In this document: positions 56,729 through 64,000 of the stretch, one piece after another
How the letters are laid out: every line of letters starts with the position of its first letter
How positions within the stretch are numbered: the first letter of the stretch is position 1
Source of the DNA: Chitinophagaceae bacterium
GTDB lineage: Bacteria; Bacteroidota; Bacteroidia; Chitinophagales; Chitinophagaceae
NCBI GenBank assembly: GCA_025449935.1
Contig: JANWIJ010000042.1
Coordinates: 54,112 to 118,111, forward strand
DNA: 64,000 bases
Direction: 5' to 3'
Position numbers and translations under genes: made by a program
Notes under the pieces: model-generated
Told to the model about the DNA's origin: nothing
The model's database searches: none
What the model saw: only the letters and a program-made list of their open reading frames with translations

Positions 56729-57184
56729 ATGTTTTCCCTTTTCAAACGGAAGAAAAAGTTTTTCAACGCTGAAGAACAGCGCCTGATTATTTCTGCTATA
56801 CAAAATGCTGAACGCTCCACCAGTGGTGAGGTTCGTGTTTATGTGGAGAGCCGCTGCAGTTATGTGGATGCACTGGACAGGGCGCTGGAGATATTTACCC
56901 AAATGGGTATGCAGGCTACCGAAGAACGGAATGCGGTTTTAGTTTACGTGGCGGTAAAGGATCACCAGCTTGCCGTGCTGGGCGATGAAGGCATTCACCG
57001 CAAAGTGGGCAATGAATACTGGAACCAGGAAGTAATGAAAATGATCAGGGATTTTAACAGGGAGGATTATGCAAAAGGCATCGCAGGCTGCGTGGAAGAT
57101 ATTGGCGAGGCCCTGCACCAGTTCTTCCCGTATACGGATAAGGATAAAAATGAACTTTCAGATGATATTGAATTTGGGAGATAA
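56729..57184 (+). CDS. TPM-domain protein, cytoplasmic form
   Basis: 151 residues, no leader. TPM (YgcG/DUF477) pattern: STSGEVRVYVES, AVLVYVAVKDHQLAVLGDEGIH and a final acidic stretch. The function of such proteins next to LemA is unclear; plant TPM proteins act as phosphatases. Middle gene of the lemA unit. Confidence 0.88.
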   Translation: MFSLFKRKKKFFNAEEQRLIISAIQNAERSTSGEVRVYVESRCSYVDALDRALEIFTQMGMQATEERNAVLVYVAVKDHQLAVLGDEGIHRKVGNEYWNQEVMKMIRDFNREDYAKGIAGCVEDIGEALHQFFPYTDKDKNELSDDIEFGR

Positions 57185-57190
57185 CCCTTC

Positions 57191-57964
57191 ATGAAACTTT
57201 TTTTAACCGCGATATTCTTCCTGTTTTCTTTTTGTGCCCTGGCACAGATCGAAACTGCCATTCCTAAAAAGCCCAGTCCTCCAAGGCTGGTGAATGATTT
57301 TACCAACACACTCACACCGGCGCAGGTACAGGCTTTGGAAAATAAGCTGGTGGCTTATGATGATTCGACCTCCAGCCAGGTGGCGGTGGTGATCGTTTCC
57401 AGCCTGCAGGGATATGATATAGCAGAGTACGCCCTGGCATTGGGAAGAGCCTGGCAGGTGGGCGGGAAAGAATTCAGTAACGGGGTAATAGTAGTGGTGG
57501 CCATGGAAGACCGCAAGTCGCGGATCGAAGTGGGCTACGGACTGGAAGGAGCTATTCCCGATATTACCGCCAAGAGCATTATTGATAATTCGATAACCCC
57601 GCATTTTAAAGAAGGCAATTATTACCGGGGTCTTGACCGGGCTACTGATGATATAATAAAGGCCGCGGCCGGCGAATACAAAGCACCGGCCGGGTATGGA
57701 AATAAAAAGAAGAAAGGACCGGGCCTCGGTTCAATCGTCGGGCTGCTCCTGCTTTTCTTAATACTTGGTGGGATGGGTGGGGGCCGGAGAGGTGGCGGAG
57801 GCGGAGCGATGTCCGGTGCTGGCTGGATTATTGGCAGTATGCTGGGAAGCGCTGGTCGTGGGGGAGGTGGTGGATGGTCAGGTGGTGGTGGAGGCAGCGG
57901 TGGAGGGTTTGGTGGTTTTGGAGGTGGAGGATTTGGCGGGGGTGGTGCCAGCGGCAGTTGGTAG
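57191..57964 (+). CDS. TPM-domain membrane protein with Gly-rich tail (YgcG-like)
   Basis: 257 residues: signal peptide (CALAQ), TPM domain (LVNDFTNTLTPAQVQALE; RIEVGYGLEGAIPD) to about residue 165, one membrane segment (IVGLLLLFLILGG, about 180-193) and a C-terminal tail of Gly and Ser with scattered Trp and Phe. This layout is standard for YgcG-type proteins. Third gene of the lemA unit. Confidence 0.92.
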   Translation: MKLFLTAIFFLFSFCALAQIETAIPKKPSPPRLVNDFTNTLTPAQVQALENKLVAYDDSTSSQVAVVIVSSLQGYDIAEYALALGRAWQVGGKEFSNGVIVVVAMEDRKSRIEVGYGLEGAIPDITAKSIIDNSITPHFKEGNYYRGLDRATDDIIKAAAGEYKAPAGYGNKKKKGPGLGSIVGLLLLFLILGGMGGGRRGGGGGAMSGAGWIIGSMLGSAGRGGGGGWSGGGGGSGGGFGGFGGGGFGGGGASGSW

Positions 57965-58007
57965 TTATAAAATAAGGAACAGCATATAAATTGATAAGGT
58001 ATAAAGT

Positions 58008-58041
58008 AAATGCCCTTCGGTTTAAGAAGGGCATTTGCTTT
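58008..58041. terminator. Terminator between lemA unit and M1 peptidase gene
   Basis: An 11-bp stem AAATGCCCTTC / GAAGGGCATTT (58008-58018 and 58026-58036) with a 7-base loop and a following CTTTTT. Lies between convergent genes and may serve both. Confidence 0.85.
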
Positions 58042-58064
58042 TTATACCAAAGTAACCTCTTTGT

Positions 58065-60584
58065 TTAAAATCCCTTCTTATCTTCCTCGGGCATTTTTGA
58101 CTTTATGTAATTCACCAGGTCGGCTAACTGGGTATCGCCGGTTGCTTCTTTTGACTTCTTTTGTTTATCGGCCAGAAGTCCTTTCAGCACGACACCATTA
58201 ATAAAGGGATCGGTTTGATTTCTGAATCCTTCTGGTATGGCATCCCGGAATTTTACAATTTCATCAATACCCCATTTGATTTTTTCAGCATTCTTAATGG
58301 CTGCGAGGTAGGTGCTGAGGCCATTCAGCGCCTGGAACTTTGCCTGGCTTAAAGGCATTTTTGAAAAATCACCGATTATTTTGTCAGCCATGTTTTCATC
58401 CCCCGATTTCAATATTTCATTCATCACCACTTCCTGTAAAGCTCCTTTGGCCGGCTTGTCGGCCAATTGTTTTACAATGGCGGATGAAGCTGCAGGGTCC
58501 ACTTTTCCCAATGCGACTAATGCATTACCCGCAACGGTATACGAAGAGTCTTGTATGGCTGATTTAAACAGTTCGGCATACGTCGTTTTTTTATACTCAC
58601 CGAGCTTCTGAATGGCATTGGCCCTGACGAGGCTATTTTTTTCAGTCTTTGCCAGCTGCAGCAACACCGGTTCAAAGGATGTTTTTACGGCTTCTTTCCG
58701 GAGGTCGGCTTTGCTGATCGCAAAATTGCGAAGCCCCTGGTATTTATCATTCAGGGCAGTTCTTACTAACTCTACCGCTTTGGGATCATCCAGCATTTTT
58801 GAGGCAAAGTCAATAGCCTCTCTCCGGTCTATATAATTACCTGCATATTTATACTGGTGTATATAATTATCCAGTGTCTTGTTGTCTTTTTTGGTCCAGA
58901 GTGTTATTTTATCTGCGTCCACATTTACGAGGTCGGGTCTCTTGCTGTACGTAAACGTGAAAGAGTCAACGGCATTCCTGCTCCAGACGGTGTGACGGGT
59001 TTTGGAAGATCCGTTATAAATGTCAACAGCCAGGGGAAGGGTAAAATACTTTCCGGTCTTCTGTGTTTGTTTGACGAATACGGTCACTTTGCCTGCAGCA
59101 TCATCATAACTGTAATCAATCTCAACACTGGGGTGGCCATTTCCAAAATACCATTGATTAAAATACCAGTTCAGGTCACGCCCGGTAATTTCCTCAAAGG
59201 CAAGACGGAGCTGGTGGGCCTCTGCTGATTTGAATTTATAAGTAGTAAGGTAGTTGTTGAGCGATTTGAAAAAAGCACTGTCACCCACAAAATGACGGAG
59301 CATATGGAGGATACGACCTCCTTTCTGGTAACTGACAGCATCGAACATGTCTTCGCGGTGCGCATACTGAAACCGGACGAGATCTTTTTTCTCACTACCG
59401 CTTTGCAAATAATTTTGCATGTCCTGGAAGTTTTGCGCGTCACCGGCATCTTTTCCATTCTTGTATTCATCCCACAGGGTTTCGCTGTAATTGGCAAACG
59501 ATTCGTTCAGCGTCAGGTTACTCCAGCTTTCCGTAGTTACATAATCCCCGAACCATTGGTGAAACAATTCATGGGCAATGGTGCTTTCCCAGTTGTTCCC
59601 GTCCACCAGCTCCCGGGCATCCTGCTGGGCGCTTTCCTGGTGAATGGTAGCCGTGGTATTTTCCATAGCTCCCGCCACATAATCCCGGCCAGTTATTTGC
59701 GAATATTTTACCCAGGGATACTCCACCCCGGTTATTTTCGAAAAAAATGTCATCATCTCAGGCGTGTTGCCAAATATTTTTTTTGCAACAGATGCATAAT
59801 CTTTCTCCACATAATAATTCACTTCCTTTCCTTTCCAGCTGTCTTTTACAATGGCATAGTCACCAACACCCAGGAAGAAAAGGTAGGGGGCATGTGGTAA
59901 ATCCATTTTCCAGTAATCGCTCCGCGTACCATCCGCGTTTTTCTTTTGCGATACCAGCTTGCCATTGCTCAGGGTCACGTATTTATTGTCTACGGTTACC
60001 GTAAGCTCCTGGGTGCAACGCTGGTTGGTCCTGTCAATGGTTGGGAACCATCCGGAGCTGGATTCAGTTTCACCCTGTGTCCATATCTGGGTGGGTTTAT
60101 CTTTTTCCTCTCCGCGGGGATTAATAAAATACAGGCCTTTTATACCGAGGAAACCGCCTTTCGAATACTTTTCTTCAAACTCATCGGGGCGGGCGGTATA
60201 ATCGATGTAGATCGTATATTTTTCACCGGCCTTGTAAACCCTGTCAAGCCTGATACGTATTTCAAAATCATCATAGCTGAATTTGAGCGGTATTTGCTGG
60301 CTGCCTTTTACCAGTGCAATCTTTTTTAAATCCATTCCTTTGGCATCCAGGGTCAGGGTGTCAGTTGTATAGAAATGGGGTTGCAGGGTAATCCATGCTT
60401 TTCCATATACATAGGATTTGCTGAAATCAGGTTTCAGCTCAAGTTTGGTATGTACCAGGTTGTTAATACGTGTGGCTGTTTCGCGGTATTCTTTTTTCCA
60501 GGATGTATCTTTTGGAGCACCCGGTTGGGCTGACACAGTATAACCTGTAGCAAGAAATAAAAAGGCAGATAGGAATTTATTCAT
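58065..60584 (-). CDS. M1-family metallo-aminopeptidase
   Basis: 839 residues, signal peptide ending near TVSAQ. GAMEN (305-309), zinc site HELFH (338-342) and the third ligand Glu361 (NESFANY) are intact. A HEAT-like helical C-terminal domain follows. Removes N-terminal residues from peptides in the periplasm. Divergent from the DUF4476 gene; a TAAATTTG -7 box lies at 60611-60604. Confidence 0.96.
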   Translation of the reverse strand: MNKFLSAFLFLATGYTVSAQPGAPKDTSWKKEYRETATRINNLVHTKLELKPDFSKSYVYGKAWITLQPHFYTTDTLTLDAKGMDLKKIALVKGSQQIPLKFSYDDFEIRIRLDRVYKAGEKYTIYIDYTARPDEFEEKYSKGGFLGIKGLYFINPRGEEKDKPTQIWTQGETESSSGWFPTIDRTNQRCTQELTVTVDNKYVTLSNGKLVSQKKNADGTRSDYWKMDLPHAPYLFFLGVGDYAIVKDSWKGKEVNYYVEKDYASVAKKIFGNTPEMMTFFSKITGVEYPWVKYSQITGRDYVAGAMENTTATIHQESAQQDARELVDGNNWESTIAHELFHQWFGDYVTTESWSNLTLNESFANYSETLWDEYKNGKDAGDAQNFQDMQNYLQSGSEKKDLVRFQYAHREDMFDAVSYQKGGRILHMLRHFVGDSAFFKSLNNYLTTYKFKSAEAHQLRLAFEEITGRDLNWYFNQWYFGNGHPSVEIDYSYDDAAGKVTVFVKQTQKTGKYFTLPLAVDIYNGSSKTRHTVWSRNAVDSFTFTYSKRPDLVNVDADKITLWTKKDNKTLDNYIHQYKYAGNYIDRREAIDFASKMLDDPKAVELVRTALNDKYQGLRNFAISKADLRKEAVKTSFEPVLLQLAKTEKNSLVRANAIQKLGEYKKTTYAELFKSAIQDSSYTVAGNALVALGKVDPAASSAIVKQLADKPAKGALQEVVMNEILKSGDENMADKIIGDFSKMPLSQAKFQALNGLSTYLAAIKNAEKIKWGIDEIVKFRDAIPEGFRNQTDPFINGVVLKGLLADKQKKSKEATGDTQLADLVNYIKSKMPEEDKKGF

Positions 60585-60603
60585 ACTTATAATTTAAGTG
60601 GTG

Positions 60604-60716
60604 CAAATTTATAGCAGCGGGGCCTGTATGGACGTATAAATTGGATAAAAGGTTACTGTATTTAACAACTTGTTGCAGCCCCCCTTAGTGAAGTCGAAAG
60701 ATTTAGATTAAATTTG
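60604..60716. promoter_or_regulatory. Divergent -7 boxes between M1 peptidase and DUF4476 genes
   Basis: TAAATTTG occurs on the minus strand at 60611-60604 and on the plus strand at 60709-60716. Both match TAnnTTTG; neither has a clean TTG at N19. Confidence 0.5.
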
Positions 60717-60739
60717 TCGGAACCACCAATACCGGGGAA

Positions 60740-62227
60740 ATGAACAAACTAATTCTGGCCCTCCTGTTCTTCTTTTCTGTACTTAGTGCTTCGGCCCAGA
60801 AGGTTTACTTTGTTTACATCCAGGCTGAAACTGATCAGTCCTTTTACCTGAAGTTTGGAGAAAAAACCTATAGTTCATCGGCCTCCGGTTATCTCATACT
60901 TCCCCGGTTAATTGACAGTACCTATGCTTTTAAGATTGGTTTTGCACAGAATAAGTGGCCGGAACAGGTTTTTTTGGTGCCGCTCAACAGGAAGGACCAC
61001 GGTTATTTGCTCAAAAATTTTGGAGAGAAAGGATGGGGGCTCTTTGATTTGCAAAGCCTGTCCGTCCTGATGTCATCATCACCGAATTCAAAAGCAGGGA
61101 ACACGGAGAAAACAGGAACTAACGATGTTTCAGTTTTTGCCGATATCCTCTCAAAAGCTTCCGATGATCCATCCTTAAAAGAAAAAACGGTTCAGCCCCA
61201 ACCGGTTGAAGAAACAAAAAAGGAAGCCGTGCTCCAGGAGGTTGCAAAAAAGGAAGAACCCAAACCAGTGAGAAAAGACACGATCAGCGGGCGTCAGACA
61301 GAAACCGTTGCGGCGCCGGAAATGAAAAAAGAAGAATCAAAGTCCGAACCAAAAGCGGCAGTATCCAAACCTGCTGAACAGCCACCAATCGAAAAAGAGA
61401 ATCGCCCGAAAGTTGAAGCTAGTAAGGAGAAACCCAAACCAGAGGCTAAAGAACCGGTGACGATAACACCCCTTGAAACAAATAAACAGCCTGTCGAAAA
61501 GGAGAATCCGGCGAAAGCAGTAGTTAGTAAGGAACAACCCGGCCCGGAATTGAAAGATCCGGTGAGAATTATACCCGTTGAAACAAATAAGCAGGAAATT
61601 AAGAAAGAAGAACCCCCGCAAAAATCCGCGGATACCCTGACGGCCCCCGCAGAAATCTATAAGAGGTCCCTGGTTACCAAAAAATCGGAAAGTTCCACTA
61701 CGCAGGGATTTGGACTAGTTTACTTCGACGAATACCCGGATGGCACCCGGGACACCATTAATATTATCATTCCAAATCCCAAACCCATTGTGGCAGCCGT
61801 AAGTGAGCAGCCCAAAGAAGAAAAGAAATTCCTGGATATAAGCAGTGAACCCGGCAAAAAAGAAGTGGAAAAAAAACCGGAAGTAAAAGTTGCAACAGTT
61901 GATACACCGGCGGTAACCGGTGTCACAAAAAATAATTGCCGTGCAGTTGCCGATGAGAATGATTTTTTCAAACTGCGCAAGAACATGGCAGCAGCCGAAG
62001 GAGATGATGACATGGTGGTGGAAGCAAGAAAATATTTTAAGGTAAAATGCTTTTCCGTTGCGCAGGTGAAGAACCTCGGCTCTCTTTTCTTATCAGATGA
62101 AGGGAAGTATAAGTTTTTTGATGCGGCCTATAATTACATAACTGGCCCGCAAAATTTCGCCTCCCTCCAGGCAGAACTAAAGGAGGAATACTACATAAAC
62201 AGGTTCAAAGCCATGTTGCGCAATTGA
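60740..62227 (+). CDS. Secreted DUF4476-like protein with Lys/Glu/Pro-rich linker
   Basis: 495 residues. A signal peptide (SASAQ) and a folded N-terminal region (to about 110) are followed by a long low-complexity Lys/Glu/Pro linker (about 140-390), and a C-terminal DUF4476-type domain (ENDFFKLRKNMAAAEGDDDM to the end). The linker includes two tandem 35-residue units (216-250 and 251-285), each beginning P-I/V-EKEN and ending ETNKQ. Function unknown. 6 bp before truA. Confidence 0.82.
   Translation: MNKLILALLFFFSVLSASAQKVYFVYIQAETDQSFYLKFGEKTYSSSASGYLILPRLIDSTYAFKIGFAQNKWPEQVFLVPLNRKDHGYLLKNFGEKGWGLFDLQSLSVLMSSSPNSKAGNTEKTGTNDVSVFADILSKASDDPSLKEKTVQPQPVEETKKEAVLQEVAKKEEPKPVRKDTISGRQTETVAAPEMKKEESKSEPKAAVSKPAEQPPIEKENRPKVEASKEKPKPEAKEPVTITPLETNKQPVEKENPAKAVVSKEQPGPELKDPVRIIPVETNKQEIKKEEPPQKSADTLTAPAEIYKRSLVTKKSESSTTQGFGLVYFDEYPDGTRDTINIIIPNPKPIVAAVSEQPKEEKKFLDISSEPGKKEVEKKPEVKVATVDTPAVTGVTKNNCRAVADENDFFKLRKNMAAAEGDDDMVVEARKYFKVKCFSVAQVKNLGSLFLSDEGKYKFFDAAYNYITGPQNFASLQAELKEEYYINRFKAMLRN
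61385..61594 (+). repeat. Two tandem 105-bp coding repeats
   Basis: In-frame units 61385-61489 and 61490-61594 inside the DUF4476 gene encode diverged 35-residue repeats of the Lys/Glu/Pro linker. They arose by internal duplication. Confidence 0.7.
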
Positions 62228-62233
62228 TTTATC

Positions 62234-62989
62234 ATGCCCCGTTATTTCCTAGAAATTTCCTACAAAGGCACAAATTACAGTGGTTTCCAGTCGCAGCAGA
62301 ATGCCAACACCATCCAGGCAGAAGTCGAGAAAGCGTTTATGATTCTTCAAAAACAGGCAGTTTTATTGACTGGTTCATCCCGGACAGATGCCGGCGTGCA
62401 TGCACTGCAGAATTTTTTTCATTTTGACTATGATGAAAATATCCATCCCCAGTTTGTCTATAAGATGAATGCGATTTTGCCTGCTGATATTGTTGTAAAA
62501 AGTCTTGTTGATGTTCCGTCGGACGCTCATTGCCGGTTTGATGCGGTAAGCAGGGAGTATTGTTATTATATTTACCGCAGCAAAGACGCTTTCCTGAGAG
62601 ACCGGGCTTTTTACTTTCCCTATAAAATGGATATCGGGAAATTACAGGAAGCAGCAGCTATTGTAAAGGATTACCATGATTTTACTTCTTTCTCAAAACG
62701 AAATACACAAGTCAGAACGTTTGATTGCCAGGTCGAAAAAAGTGAATGGAATTGGGAGAATAATTGTTTGGTTTACCGGGTAACGGCCAACCGCTTCCTG
62801 CGGGGAATGGTGAGGGCACTGACGGCGACCATGCTGAAAGTTGGTCGCAATAAACTTAGTTTGGCTGAATTCCGGGCTGTTATTGAAGCAAAGGACTGTA
62901 CCAGGGCCAGTTTTGCCGTCCCTTCTCATGGATTGTTCCTAATCAAGGTTGAATTCCCTGAGAGAGCCGGGGAAATTAATGTTAAATAA
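62234..62989 (+). CDS. truA: tRNA pseudouridine(38-40) synthase
   Basis: 251 residues. N-terminal YFLEISYKGTNYSGFQSQ and the catalytic motif SSRTDAGVHA (Asp52) identify TruA, which makes pseudouridine in the anticodon arm of tRNAs. Length is normal. Short gap after the DUF4476 gene suggests one transcript. Confidence 0.97.
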   Translation: MPRYFLEISYKGTNYSGFQSQQNANTIQAEVEKAFMILQKQAVLLTGSSRTDAGVHALQNFFHFDYDENIHPQFVYKMNAILPADIVVKSLVDVPSDAHCRFDAVSREYCYYIYRSKDAFLRDRAFYFPYKMDIGKLQEAAAIVKDYHDFTSFSKRNTQVRTFDCQVEKSEWNWENNCLVYRVTANRFLRGMVRALTATMLKVGRNKLSLAEFRAVIEAKDCTRASFAVPSHGLFLIKVEFPERAGEINVK

Positions 62990-63182
62990 CTGGTTTATAT
63001 ATAGTTACGCTCATTAATTTATCTTATTTTATTCTGGTGATGCCTTTGCCCGGGTATTTTTGATACAGCAGCCGGTTTCAATCCAGGTTCCTGGGGAAAC
63101 TATTTCAAAAAAAGTCTATCGTCTGTATGCCATGTCTGTGCTTCATTTCATTGGTTATTAACATTTTTCTTTTGAAATTTTG

Positions 63183-63213
63183 TTTGCCGGCAATTGTCAC
63201 ACCCTTATCTTTG
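63183..63213 (+). promoter_or_regulatory. rRNA promoter P1
   Basis: TTTG (63183-63186), 19 bases, then TATCTTTG (63206-63213): full match to the Bacteroidota -33/-7 consensus. A CCCGTT/AACGGG hairpin (63217-63235) starts right after the expected transcription start. The 190 bp between truA and P1 hold nothing I can name. Confidence 0.85.
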
Positions 63214-63297
63214 CCGCCCGTTCAAATAAAACGGGAAGTTCTCTGAAGATTGTGAACACAGATGTGGGGCAAATGTGAACAAAGGACAGACTAAAAA

Positions 63298-63328
63298 TTT
63301 GCTGGTAACTCCCGATGTGTTACCTTTG
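63298..63328 (+). promoter_or_regulatory. rRNA promoter P2
   Basis: TTTG (63298-63301), 19 bases, TACCTTTG (63321-63328). Followed by GCCGTCCG and an A-rich stretch, resembling the start regions of P1 and P3. Confidence 0.85.
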
Positions 63329-63423
63329 CCGTCCGCCTTAAAAAAATGAGGTGAGTTCTTCACAAAATAAATTGATTTTCACGCCGGAAGATTCGGTTTT
63401 TTTGAAAAATAAATGCCGAAAAT

Positions 63424-63454
63424 TTTGGTAGAAATAAAATGGCCCTTACCTTTG
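63424..63454 (+). promoter_or_regulatory. rRNA promoter P3
   Basis: TTTG (63424-63427), 19 bases, TACCTTTG (63447-63454). Followed by GCAATCCG and an A run. The closest promoter to 16S, giving a leader of about 180 bases in which I find no tRNA or clear boxA. Confidence 0.85.
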
Positions 63455-63637
63455 CAATCCGTTTGAAAAAATGGATGGCTGGTAAAGCCAAAAGATCTTT
63501 GAAAGTTGGGAAACAATAGCATCTGTTCCGATAGCCATCGGGACAGAAAAACAAAAGGTAAGTCAAGCGAAATACATTCGATTTGACACGTTAATTTTCT
63601 CTTGAGAATTTTATACTGTCAGTATCAAACAACATTT

Positions 63638-64000
<363 letters not shown>

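Noticed and set aside
59292..59900. 202-codon frame antisense to the M1 peptidase gene
   Set aside because: Covers the conserved zinc-site region of the peptidase on the other strand; no independent support.

Overview
The window comes from a Bacteroidota chromosome, most likely family Chitinophagaceae. The evidence is the TTG-N19-TAnnTTTG promoters of this phylum, SusC/SusD transport genes, lipoprotein and Gln-after-Ala signal peptides, and the start of a 16S rRNA gene (63638 onward). The genus cannot be fixed from the 363 bases of 16S present.

Region 1 (1-14910) is an unusual cluster of four genes for exported caspase-like (peptidase C14) proteins: a beta-propeller/caspase/EF-hand/ankyrin protein cut by the window edge, a caspase/EF-hand/TPR protein, a tandem dead-plus-active caspase protein, and a 1490-residue propeller/caspase/EF-hand protein. 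Among them lie two paralogous small secreted proteins whose last 23 residues are nearly all Tyr, Trp and four evenly placed Cys. Each small gene is followed by a related terminator. Six promoter regions share a 16-bp inverted repeat (TACYC-N6-GRGTA type) ending 22-23 bp upstream of a -7 box; one of these sites serves two divergent caspase genes. The cluster therefore looks like one co-regulated secreted system, and I could not match it to any system I know.

Region 2 (15065-51360) is a glucuronoxylan utilisation locus. The leftward arm (two LacI regulators, GH67, SDR, GH115, GH3, GH105, SGNH esterase, GFOR-like oxidoreductase, IlvD/Edd dehydratase, SMP-30 lactonase, FAH-family dehydratase, GntP permease, GH10) removes side chains, cuts the backbone and carries an apparent oxidative pentose branch that begins in the periplasm. 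The rightward arm (SusC, SusD, XylB, XylA, sugar symporter, GH3, UxuA, GH43) imports oligosaccharides and runs the xylose isomerase and mannonate routes. Identical LacI-type operators sit in front of both regulator genes, and one overlaps the -33 element of the susC promoter.

Region 3 (51366-62989) is mostly housekeeping: tRNA-Glu, gap, a small membrane protein, pgk, a DUF1566-like protein, a sugar dehydrogenase lipoprotein, lemA with two TPM-domain genes, an M1 aminopeptidase, a DUF4476 protein and truA. Region 4 (62990-64000) is the rRNA leader, with three tandem consensus promoters, followed by the 5' part of 16S rRNA.
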